From contig OZ251247.1 in the NCBI GenBank assembly GCA_965240325.2, forward strand, positions 124,001-188,000: DNA of 64,000 nt, read 5' to 3'. This stretch comes from Rebecca billardiae RCC1528 (Eukaryota > Haptophyta). Each line of letters starts with the position of its first letter. Within the stretch, counting starts at the first letter, position 1. Of this stretch, positions 31,155 through 39,389 are shown in pieces. The translations under genes were made by a program, and so were the position numbers. The notes beneath the pieces are model-generated. The model had not been told where the DNA came from. It did no database searches and was given only the letters and a program-made list of their open reading frames with translations.

Positions 31155-31224
31155 CGTCGGCGGCGTCGGGCGCGGGGGGCGAGGTGGAGCCGCCGGGCGG
31201 GGTCGCGCCGTCCGCGTCCGCCAT
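29222..31224 (-). CDS. Putative outer-membrane beta-barrel protein, copy 1
   Basis: Five exons: 30859-31224, 30580-30686, 30110-30236, 29556-29666 and 29222-29317; 268 aa. Donors are GTGCGC, GTGAGG, GTGCGG and GTGCGC, all with AG acceptors. Exon 1 encodes a Gly-rich N-terminus and a charged heptad-like stretch (residues ~65-118) likely to form a coiled coil. Exons 3-5 have alternating hydrophobic segments, and the protein ends NLGASVAFNL. This fits the C-terminal beta-signal (polar-x-Gly-x-x-hydrophobic-x-hydrophobic) of mitochondrial and plastid outer-membrane barrels. I do not recognise the exact family. Its ATG lies only 5 bases from a truncated F-box gene, so this copy may have lost its own promoter. 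Confidence 0.65.
29685..29810. repeat. GC-rich minisatellite in beta-barrel intron 3
   Basis: Tandem units of the type GGGGGGCAGCAGCA fill about 120 bp here. The same intron of copy 2 (about 45505-45575) has a shorter array, so the repeat has changed length since the genes duplicated. Confidence 0.8.
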
Positions 31225-31228
31225 GCCG

Positions 31229-31459
31229 CGACGCCGGCAGCGCGCGCGCGTGCCCCCGCGCGCGCGCGCGCTCGCGCAGCGCGCGCTCGACCGCCGAGCA
31301 CCCGCCGGGCGGCGCGGCGTGGAAGAGGCGCGCGGTGGCGTTCAGGCTGGTGAGGTCGCGCGGCGGCAGGAGCGAGATGACGCGGTCGAGCACCTCTGAC
31401 GGCAGGTCGACGAGCGCGCGCGTCGGTTGCGCGGCGCCGCCCATCTCGTCGGTGGCCAT
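31229..31459 (-). pseudogene. Truncated F-box gene (type A)
   Basis: Starts at the ATG 31459 with MATDEMGGAAQPTRALVDLP and follows FR1 almost exactly through the F-box to ALPAS (residue ~77), then stops matching at 31229. The propeller is absent. The 5' flank (to about 31505) also matches FR1. The breakpoint lies 5 bases before the ATG of beta-barrel copy 1, in a different reading frame (offset 1), so no in-frame fusion protein is made directly. Possible roles are a dead fragment or a captured promoter with an overlapping upstream frame. Confidence 0.85.
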
Positions 31460-33388
31460 CCCGCCGTTCGCGCTGCTCGCGCCCAGGGCCGATGATTGTG
31501 TGCAATACAGTGACGGTATGTTTGACTCGCGTGAAGCCGGCATAGGTGGGTGCGGCCGCCCGGCGAAGCCGCACGAAGCCGGTGAAGCGGGCGCGCGGTG
31601 GCCACGGTCGCGGCGATCCGCGCAGTCTAGCGGGTGGCGAGGCGACAGTGGGCGCGTCCCAGTCGGTCGCCGACGTGCCGCGCCCTGCCGACCAGCCGCC
31701 TTGACGCGATGGCCCGCCGACCCCCGGCGTCCGCCTGGGCCACGTGCACGCGGCGATTTGAATGAGGCGCGCGCTGCCGGCTGGCAAGGAATTCGACGAG
31801 GGCGAGGACGAGGGTGATGAGGAATGGATGGCCGTAGACACTGTGAGCGCTGGCCTCTCTGCTGACTCCACAGCGCCGCACGCGCACACGTGCAAGCACC
31901 CGTCTGGTGCGCCTCTGCATGGCAGAAGGCGGATCGTCCGTGGTGAAGTGATCCGGAGATCCCTGGCGTTGAGTCGCCCCCTTCGGCGGAGGCAAGTTGG
32001 CGATGAGTGTGTGCCGACCCGTGCTTCGCCGCGGACCCGTCCGCGTGTGGCCCCGCGACGTGCGGTCTCGCTGCGCCCCCGCCCAGCATTGCTTGGTGCA
32101 GGGCTACCTGGCCGCACACTCGTCAGCAACAGGCTGACGCGGCGACCTGCGGCTCCAAATGGCAGCAGCGGCGGGGTGCTGGTGGAAGAGCGCCATGCCT
32201 TACATAGCCACGGTGTGCGGTCGGCAGGTGCCATCGCCAGTGACCGCCGAGCGGCGACGGCTGAGCTGAGCTGCATGGCGACTGCGGAGCCCGCCGAGCG
32301 TCGAGCCGCGCGCCGCGCCCGGTCGCCCGAATCGGCGGAGGGCAATCGCGTGGACGGAGTCGGCAGCCTCAGGCAGCCTGCTCGGTTGGTCCGCTCACCC
32401 CGCTGCCGCCAGCAAGGAGACTATGCGCTTAGGCTACCGCACATGAGACAGTATACGTATGATCGTCGCCGTGCGGTGAATCTCTGGCTGCCCGCGCGCG
32501 CAGCGGTCCGCATGCACGGTGGGTGGGCTGATCTGTGATCATCAAGGTCACAGATTCCGCCCGCCGATGTTGCTCAATGGCGGCTGACCGTGGGGGTGAC
32601 TGTGGAGCTGGGGGTGGGAGGTGGGGCATGACGCTCTCCTACTCTTGCCGCAAGGTCCCTCGCGGTCGTCCCGCGCAGCGATTCCCGCACTCGCCCCTCG
32701 CCGTCATCACGCGCCCTCAGCGGCGCGCCGCTGCGCGGCGGCGCGCCCAACCCAGCCGGGCGGGGCACGCGCTCGCGTTTGCTCCCACCTCGCCCTCGAG
32801 ACGAGCGCGGGCGGCGGGGCTCCTCCTCCTCCTCCTCTTCCTCCTCCTCTTGCGCGCGCCGGCGCCGGCGGGGCGGCTCCTCCTCCTCCTCCTCCTCCTC
32901 CTCATCCTCGCCGGCGCCGCGGCCGCCGGCAGCGGCGGCGCCGCTGGCGCCGCCGCTGGAGAGGGGCCGCCGAGGGCCAAGAGGGGCGGGAGGGGCGGCA
33001 AGGAGCGCGGCCTGGAATGACCTGCGCGAGCACGGGTGTCGCCGTCGCCGATGGCGACGGCTGTCGCCGGCTGTCGCCGATGGCGACGGCGCCGGCGCGA
33101 ATGGCAGCACGGACGGTCGCGGGCGCGTCGTCCATGCTGGCTTCAGCGCGGCTTCAGCCCGCTTCAGCGGGCTTCAGCGGGCGTGAAGCCGCGCTGAAGG
33201 CTCACTGCGCGTCGCTTCAACATTGTGCTGTATTGTTGCCCCAAACCGTATCTGGCTTCACCCTCTACTAGTAATAGAACGTATACAGTCAGGTTGGTTG
33301 TCGAGCGAGGTCGGGTCCGGTAACGAGTCTAGTTGCTGACTCCGATACCATGTTCAATGTTAGACTGAAGAAGAAGCGTGGGTGCTCC
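31460..33388. other. Large spacer, no gene recognised
   Basis: 1.93 kb. Left: FR1-like 5' flank to about 31505. Centre: unique sequence with short GTGAAGCC repeats near 31530-31590, a CTC-rich low-complexity run at about 32818-32912, and a fold-back at 33141-33199. Right: from 33288 a 15-mer of the FR1 upstream region reappears, so the centre may be a 1.8-kb insertion into a type-A promoter region. The open frames are low-complexity and unconvincing. Confidence 0.45.
33141..33199. repeat. Fold-back repeat
   Basis: CTTCAGCGCGGCTTCA (33141-33156) and its exact complement (33184-33199) enclose further CTTCAGCGGG units, giving a nested stem. Confidence 0.85.
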
Positions 33389-35122
33389 CTACCGCGCGTG
33401 TGGGCGATACGGGTCCACCGGAAGCGACCAGGCGGGGCTAGGACCACCCCGAAGGGGCGAGGCGGACGGTGTCACATCATCGGATGATGGGTCCGAGGCA
33501 GCCCCAAACTCCCAGGGAGTTTGGGGCTCCGCCGGACTGGCCGAGAAAGTGCCGGATCGTGCCTCCGCCGGTACGTACGGGGTCGGGTAGATGCGGCGGA
33601 AACTTACCCGCGACTCCTGTGGAACGGTGTCTCCGAGGACTGGTGCCCAGACTGACAACACGCACCAGCTGACACGAGCACGCCACGCCGCCTCGACGCA
33701 CGTGGGCGTGGCAATCCGCTGGGTGGGCTCGTCTTGCTCGGCCGCGCTCATGCCGAGGCCGAGCGCAGCCGAGCGCTCACCGCACGCGTACACGCTGCCG
33801 TCCGCACTCACAAAGAGCGAGTGGAAGTCGCCCATGGCACAGCGCACCACGCGCGCTTGGGCGAGCGCGCCAGCACGCGCGGGCAGCGACCATTCGCCAG
33901 CGCCATCTTGCCCTAGCTGGCCGTACGCGTTGTCCCCAAACGTGTGCACGCTGCCGTCTGCGCCCAGCACCGCGCTGCTGAGTACGCCAGCGCGCGCGTG
34001 CACGATGCGCACAGCGGCGAGGGCGTCAAGCCGCCTCGGCGTGCGCTGCTCGTGCGTGTCGCCGTGCCCCAGCCTGCCCTCCCCGCCGTGCCCAAACGAG
34101 TATACCGCCCCCTCGCTGTCCACCACCAGGCTGTGCCAGCGACCCGCGCTCACGTGCACGGCGCGCACGCCCGCGAGCGCCTCGATGCGCCTCGGCGTGT
34201 GCTGAACCTGCTTGTCGCCGTTGCCCAGCGTGCCGTGGTCGCCATTGCCACACGAGTAGACGGCACCGCGCGCAGATAGGAACAGCGTGTGAGCATACGC
34301 ACCGGCCACTCCGGCAACGCGCACGCCGCCCAGCGCCTCGATGCGCGTCGGCTCCCACCGGTCCTTCGTGTCGCCGTGGCCGAGCTGGCCGTCTAAGTTG
34401 CGGCCCCAGCTGTATGCGCAGCCCGCGGCGGTGAGCGCCAGGCTGTGGTCGTTGCCGGCCGAGATGCCCACGACCACGGCGTCGGCCAGCGCAACGACCG
34501 GAGCGAACGAGAACCGCATCTCCTTGTCGCCCAGCCCGAGATGGCCGTGGTCGTTGTAGCCGCAGCCGTACACGGCGCCGGCATCGCTCAGCGCGAGCAG
34601 GTGGCCATACCCAGCGGCCACCGCGACCACGCGCACTGCGCTGACGGAGGCGACGCGCGTCGGCACGCACACTTCCAGCACGCCCGACTGGCCAGTAGCC
34701 ACGTGTGCTCGATACTTAACCCTCGGCCCGTCCTCGTCCCACCCCAGCTGCTCGCCGCACGTGTGCAGCCCGCCCTCCGCGTCCACAAACGCGCTGAAGT
34801 CCTGGCCGGCCGCAACCGAGGATGCGTGCGCGCATGCGAGCTCGAGGACACCCTCGCGCACGAACAGCTCCTCTGTCCACGTGCGCACGCCCGAGGGCAG
34901 CGCCGCCGGCAGCGTGCGCTCGTGCCCACGCGCGCGCGCGCGCTCGCGCAGCGCGCGCTCGACTGGCGAGCACCCGCCGGGCGGCGCGGCGTGGAGGAGG
35001 CGCGCGGTGGCGTTCAGGCTGGCGAGGTCGCGCGGCGGCAGGAGTGAGAGGATGCGGTCAAGCACCTCTGACGGCAGGTCGTCGAGCGCGAGGGGCGGCG
35101 TGCGCGTCCGTGCCGTGGCCAT
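33389..35122 (-). CDS. F-box-RCC1 propeller protein FR13, extended C-terminus
   Basis: 577 aa, type B (MATARTRTPPLALDDLPSEV). F-box and seven blades are intact (ARLLHAA instead of ARLFHAA). Variable pairs in blades 2-7: YG, ND, AY, RW, VL, DF. At the point where paralogues end (RARVC, stop) similarity breaks off: the stop is lost and ~95 unrelated residues follow, rich in Pro and Ser. The extension is encoded by DNA foreign to the array and includes a 14-bp-arm hairpin (33500-33528). The start is conserved and no upstream ATG competes. Confidence 0.85.
   Translation of the reverse strand: MATARTRTPPLALDDLPSEVLDRILSLLPPRDLASLNATARLLHAAPPGGCSPVERALRERARARGHERTLPAALPSGVRTWTEELFVREGVLELACAHASSVAAGQDFSAFVDAEGGLHTCGEQLGWDEDGPRVKYRAHVATGQSGVLEVCVPTRVASVSAVRVVAVAAGYGHLLALSDAGAVYGCGYNDHGHLGLGDKEMRFSFAPVVALADAVVVGISAGNDHSLALTAAGCAYSWGRNLDGQLGHGDTKDRWEPTRIEALGGVRVAGVAGAYAHTLFLSARGAVYSCGNGDHGTLGNGDKQVQHTPRRIEALAGVRAVHVSAGRWHSLVVDSEGAVYSFGHGGEGRLGHGDTHEQRTPRRLDALAAVRIVHARAGVLSSAVLGADGSVHTFGDNAYGQLGQDGAGEWSLPARAGALAQARVVRCAMGDFHSLFVSADGSVYACGERSAALGLGMSAAEQDEPTQRIATPTCVEAAWRARVSWCVLSVWAPVLGDTVPQESRVSFRRIYPTPYVPAEARSGTFSASPAEPQTPWEFGAASDPSSDDVTPSASPLRGGPSPAWSLPVDPYRPHAR
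33500..33528. repeat. Hairpin in FR13 tail
   Basis: AGCCCCAAACTCCC (33500-33513), one A, then the exact complement (33515-33528). It lies inside the sequence that replaced the normal FR13 3' end and may mark an inserted element. Confidence 0.9.
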
Positions 35123-36019
35123 CGAGCCGAGCGCGAGAGAAGACGAGGGGAAGGGCCGAGCGGAGGCGTGCGCTGCGGAGGACAGAGCCTGGACAGTCCG
35201 ACAGTGGCAAACCGTCTCCAGTCACAGCGAGGGTGCTGAGCTGCGTCAGCTCCTGGCCACTGCCAGCAAGGTGAAGGTTGGTACTGTCACTTGTCAGTTC
35301 CTGCTGACGCCGGCTGACTACGCGCATTGATGCCGCATGTCACTGCTACTGCGCTCGTCTGCGACTTGTGAGCAGTGTCCGGCGCAGTTGATCACTGGCG
35401 GGCCGGTCGTGAACACCGTTGGTAACACGGGGACGGCGTCCGCGGCAGAGCAGACCGGCCGCGCCTGAGTCGTCACCACTGCATGACTGAGTCAGCACTA
35501 GCCGACTAGGCCTAGCAGTGACGCGAGACGACCCGGATGATGAATGACGCCTGCATAGTGCATGGCTGGCTCTGGCCGACACCAGCTCGGCTGCTCACGG
35601 CACGCAGTCGGCACTGCGGCCGCGACTCCGACGGCCGCCGGACAGCGCTGCTCAGAGTGCACGTACACGCCGCACTGCGCATCGGACCCGGCAGTCCGGA
35701 CTCGGCGCCTGCAGGCAGGACTCAGCCGCGCGGCGCACGTGCCGTCGCGCCGGCTAGCCCACCGCCCCCCCTCCCACCCGCCCCCCGCCGGCAGGGCCCA
35801 GGGCGGCACGCGCGGCTGTCGTGCCGCAGCCCTCACCACCCGGAGACGCGCGCTGTTGCCCCCTCCGCGGCCAGTGCCGTGCGCACCCGTGCCGCGCCCA
35901 TTGCGCCCGGCGTGCAGCGGCACCCCCCCTCCTCCCCCCGCGCACCCCCACACTCCCCGCTGCAGGCAGGCCCGCAGCGGCTCCGGCTGCCGGCCCTCGC
36001 CCCTCGGATGCAGGCGGCG
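35123..36019. repeat. Array spacer FR13/FR14
   Basis: 897 bp of standard spacer, no gene, with a C-rich tract near 35758-35788. A small local palindrome-rich patch (GCCGACTAGGCCTAGC) lies near 35500-35516. Confidence 0.8.
35192..35219 (-). promoter_or_regulatory. Conserved upstream box of FR13
   Basis: Same box as other type-B genes, 70 bp from the ATG at 35122. Confidence 0.4.
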
Positions 36020-37465
36020 TCAGCAGACGCGCGCACGCCACGCCGTCTCGACGCACGCGGGCGTGTCGATCCGCTGGGCGGGCGCGTCTTGCTCGGCCTC
36101 GCTCATGCCGAGGCCGAGCGCAGCCGAGCGCTTGCCGCACGCGTACACGCTGCCGTCCGCACTCACAAACAGCGAGTGGGCGCCGCCTATGGCGCAGCGC
36201 ACCACACGAGCTTGGGCGAGCGCACCCACTCGTGCGGGGGTCTTGGAAGCCGCTTCCCCGCGCCACCCGAGCTGGCCGTACCAGTTGCGCCCGAACGTGT
36301 GCACGCTGCCGTCCGCGCCCAGCACCGCGCTGCTGCGATCGCCAGCGCACGCGCGCACGGCGCGCACAGCGGCGAGGGCGTCAATCCGCCTCGGCGTGGG
36401 CTGCTTGTGCGCGTCTCCGTGCCCCAGTCTGCCACCCCCGCCGTGCCCGAACGAGTACACCGCCCCGTCGCTGTCCACGACCAGGCTGTGCTCCCAGCCC
36501 GCGCTCACGTGCACGGCGCGCACGCCCGCAAGCGCCTCGATGCGCCTCGGCGTGTGCTGATCCTGCCAGTCGCCGTGGCCGAGCTTGCCAGAGGAGCCAT
36601 CGCCGCACGAGTACACGGCGCCGTGTGCAGAGAGCATTAGCGTGTAAGAGAACCCAGCTGCCAGCCCGCCCACGCGCACGCCGTCCAGCGCCTCGATGCG
36701 CGTCGGCTCCCACCGCTCCTCCGTGTCGCCGTGGCCGAGCTGGCCGTTGCAGTTGTCGCCCCAGCTGTACGCGCACCCGGCGGCGGTGAGCGCGAGGCTG
36801 TGGGACCCGCCAGCGGCGATGCCGACGATGAGCTCGCTCGCGGGTAGCATGACGCGTGCGAACGACCGCCGCTCCTCCGTGTCCCCCAGCCCCAGCTCGC
36901 CGCACCAGTTGTCGCCGCAGCCGTACACGGCGCCGGCCTCGCTCAGCGCGAGCAGGTGGCCAATGCCAGCGGCCACGGAGCACACGCGCACCGCGCTGAG
37001 GGAGGCGACGTGCGTCGGCACGCGCGCCACCTGCATGCCCGAATGGCCAACAGCCATGTGCGCTTGATACAGCCAGCCGTCCTCGTCCAGCTCCTCGCCG
37101 CACGTGTGCAGCCCGCCCTCCGCGTCCACAAACGCGCTGAAGCCACCGCCGGCGGCCACGGGAGGCGAGTGCGCGCGTGCGAGCTCGAGCACGCGTTCGC
37201 GCAGGAACAGCTCACCGACCCACGTGCGCACGCCCGCGGGCAGCGACGCGGGCAGCGCGCGCTCGTGCCCACGCGCTCGCGCGCGCTCGCGCAGCGCGTG
37301 CTCGACCGGCGAGCACCCGCCGGGCGGCGCGGCGTGGAAGAGGCGCGCGGTGGCGTTCAGGCTGGCGAGGTCACGCGACGGCAGGGGTAAGATGATGCGG
37401 TCGAGCACCTCTGACGGCAGGCCGTTGAGCGCGGGGCGCGGGGCGTGCGTCCGTGCCGTGGCCAT
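36020..37465 (-). CDS. F-box-RCC1 propeller protein FR14
   Basis: 481 aa. N-terminus mixes types: MATARTHAPRP as in type C, then ALNGLPSEVLDRIILPLPSRDL as in type B/FR9. Start at 37465. Variable pairs in blades 2-7: IG, GS, FS, WE, DR, GA. Blade 4 (TLMLSAHGAVYSCGDGSSGKLGHGD) matches FR7; blades 5-6 are identical to FR12. So at least three donors can be recognised in one gene. Ends ETAWRARVC. Element E2 begins about 120 bp upstream. Confidence 0.9.
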   Translation of the reverse strand: MATARTHAPRPALNGLPSEVLDRIILPLPSRDLASLNATARLFHAAPPGGCSPVEHALRERARARGHERALPASLPAGVRTWVGELFLRERVLELARAHSPPVAAGGGFSAFVDAEGGLHTCGEELDEDGWLYQAHMAVGHSGMQVARVPTHVASLSAVRVCSVAAGIGHLLALSEAGAVYGCGDNWCGELGLGDTEERRSFARVMLPASELIVGIAAGGSHSLALTAAGCAYSWGDNCNGQLGHGDTEERWEPTRIEALDGVRVGGLAAGFSYTLMLSAHGAVYSCGDGSSGKLGHGDWQDQHTPRRIEALAGVRAVHVSAGWEHSLVVDSDGAVYSFGHGGGGRLGHGDAHKQPTPRRIDALAAVRAVRACAGDRSSAVLGADGSVHTFGRNWYGQLGWRGEAASKTPARVGALAQARVVRCAIGGAHSLFVSADGSVYACGKRSAALGLGMSEAEQDAPAQRIDTPACVETAWRARVC

Positions 37466-37583
37466 CGAGCCGAGCGCGCGAGAAGACGAGGGGAAGGGCC
37501 GAGCGGAGGCGTGCGCTGCGGAGGGCGTCCGACAGTGGCAAACCGTCTCCACTCCAAGTGAAAGTCACAGCGAGGGTGCTGAG

Positions 37584-38605
37584 GGTCGTTCTTCCGAGCC
37601 CCCGCAAGCTCGCCCAGACGGGTATCTGTCCTGAAGCATTTGTCTAGGGTGGCTTACAAAAATGTTCGGGCTCAAAACGAGGGGCCGCGGGCGTTCTTGC
37701 GAGCATTTCCTTTCCGTTTTGGAGTTGCGCCGGTAGCTATTGAGATTGCGGGAGGATCGGCACCTGCTCGCCCAAGGGAGCCTAGGAGAAGCTCAGCGAG
37801 GGCAGCCCGCGACCCTAGCGTCCCTGTCGTGCACGTGCAGGCCCTTCTCGTGCGCATGATGTCGGCGAGGGGCGGCAGTCAGAGCGCCAACGCACACTTG
37901 ATCTGCAAAGAGAAGCTCGTGTGTGCAATGTAGGCAACCAGGTGTCCCACCGACCGACCGCGCAAGCGGGCGCCGACAGCCGAGCACGGTGGAGCTGGTC
38001 GCGTGTGCGCAGACAGCTAAGCGAGATGATATGAGGAGATTGTGGGCATGCCACGGTCGAGCCCTGCTCGTAAGTGTCTTCTGGAGACACGCACGACCGT
38101 GTGCATCGTGGCTGAGTCGAAATCTTCTACGAATTCAAACGCTCCGGGCGCAAGGCGCGACGAGTGCATTCTGCGCACGTCAGATCACACAACGGAGGCT
38201 TGCGCCGCACAAGCTGCGCTCAAGCACGCGAGCGCAGCCAGGCGTCACACGTGACTGGCCAGCCTCAACACCACCGCCGCCGAGCATACGAGCGCGCGCG
38301 CGAACGCGCCGGTCGTACTTGTCTCCGCCGACCGCCGCACGCACGCACGGCATGCTCTCGACCCTCTCGTGGGCCGATGTTGGAAGTCACAGAAGCTTCC
38401 GTCCTGCGATCTTTCGGGACGAGATAGTATGTGACGAAATTTGGCCGGGACCAAGTGTTGTTTGGATTTCCAACAACACTTGGTCCCGGCCAAGTTTCGT
38501 CATCATGGGGAGGCCTCCACGCCCCCGCGTTCGCAATAGGTCCTCATACAACAATGTTCGGGCTCGGGCTGGGGAAAAAGCGTGGGGGGGCTCGGAAGAA
38601 CGACC
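37584..38605. mobile_element. Inserted element E2 (1022 bp, TIRs)
   Basis: Terminal inverted repeats of 20 bp beginning GGTCGTTCTTCCGAGC (37584-37603 and 38586-38605). CTGAG at 37579-37583 and 38606-38610 is a likely 5-bp target duplication. Spacers of FR6 and FR13 show the uninterrupted site (GGTGCTGAGCTGCG). The interior has subterminal near-repeats (ACAAAAATGTTCGGGCTC left, ACAACAATGTTCGGGCTC right) and a long hairpin at 38432-38502. Base composition is lower in GC than the array. No transposase-like frame, so a non-autonomous element is inferred. Confidence 0.75.
38432..38502. repeat. 31-bp-arm hairpin in E2
   Basis: Arms 38432-38462 and 38472-38502 are complementary with one mismatch, around a 9-base loop. 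The arm begins TGACGAAATTTGGCCGGGAC. It lies about 100 bp inside the right end of E2. Confidence 0.95.
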
Positions 38606-38610
38606 CTGAG

Positions 38611-38629
38611 CCAAGGGTAGTACCCTTGG
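38611..38629. repeat. 19-bp palindrome flanked by CTGAG
   Basis: CCAAGGGTAGTACCCTTGG, bounded by CTGAG on both sides (38606-38610 and 38630-38634). It sits immediately right of E2 and is absent from other spacers. Confidence 0.8.
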
Positions 38630-39389
38630 CTGAGTGCGTCAGCTCCTGGCCACTGGCATCAGCAACTGAGCAAGGTTGGTACTGTCACTTATGTCAGTTC
38701 CTGCTGACGCCGGCTGACTACGCGCATTGATGCCGCAGCATATCACTGCTACTGCGCTCGTCTGCGACTTGTGAGCAGAGTGTCCGGCGCAGTTGATCAC
38801 TCTCAGGCGGGCCGGTCGTGAACACCGTTGGTGAACACGGGAACGGCGTCAGCGGCAGAGCAGACCGGCCGCGCCTGAGTCGCCACTGCTGAGACGACCC
38901 GGATGATGAATGACGCCTGCATAGTGCATGGCTGCTGGCTCTGGCCGACACCAGCTCGGCTGCTCACTGCACGCAGTCGGCACTGCGGCCGCGACTCCGA
39001 CGGCCGCCGGGCAGCGCTGCTCAGAGTGCACGCGTACACGCCGCACTGCGCATCGGACTCGGCAGTCCGGACTCGGCGCCTGCAGGCAGGACTCAGCCGC
39101 GCGGCGCACGTGCCGTCGCGCCGGCTAGACCCCCGCCCCCCCCTTCCCCCCGCCCCCCGCCGGCCGGGCCCAGGGCGGCACGCGCGGCTGCAGTGCCGCA
39201 GCCCTCACCGCCCGGAGACGCGCGCTGTTGCCCCCTCCGCGGCCAGTGCCGTGCGCACCCGTGCCGCGCCCAGTGCGCCCGGCGTGCAGCGGCACCTCCC
39301 CTCCTCCCCCCGCACCCCCACACTCCCCGCTGCAGGCAGGCGCGCAGCGGCTCCGGCTGCCGGCCCTCGCCCCTCGGAGGCAGGCGGCG

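Larger units (their letters stand above)
37466..39389. repeat. Array spacer FR14/FR15 with insertion
   Basis: 1924 bp. The standard spacer is interrupted by element E2 (37584-38605) and a 19-bp palindrome next to it. A partial upstream box (GGAGACGGTTTGCCACTGTC, 37532-37551) lies 67 bp from the FR14 ATG. The right part is standard spacer with a C-rich tract near 39128-39163. No convincing gene. Confidence 0.75.

Noticed and set aside
31229-31459. In-frame F-box/beta-barrel fusion gene
   Set aside because: The two frames differ by one base, so no direct fusion is encoded.
32535-33020. Leucine-run protein resembling a membrane protein
   Set aside because: The hydrophobic run is a CTC trinucleotide repeat; no conserved context, and other frames are equally open.
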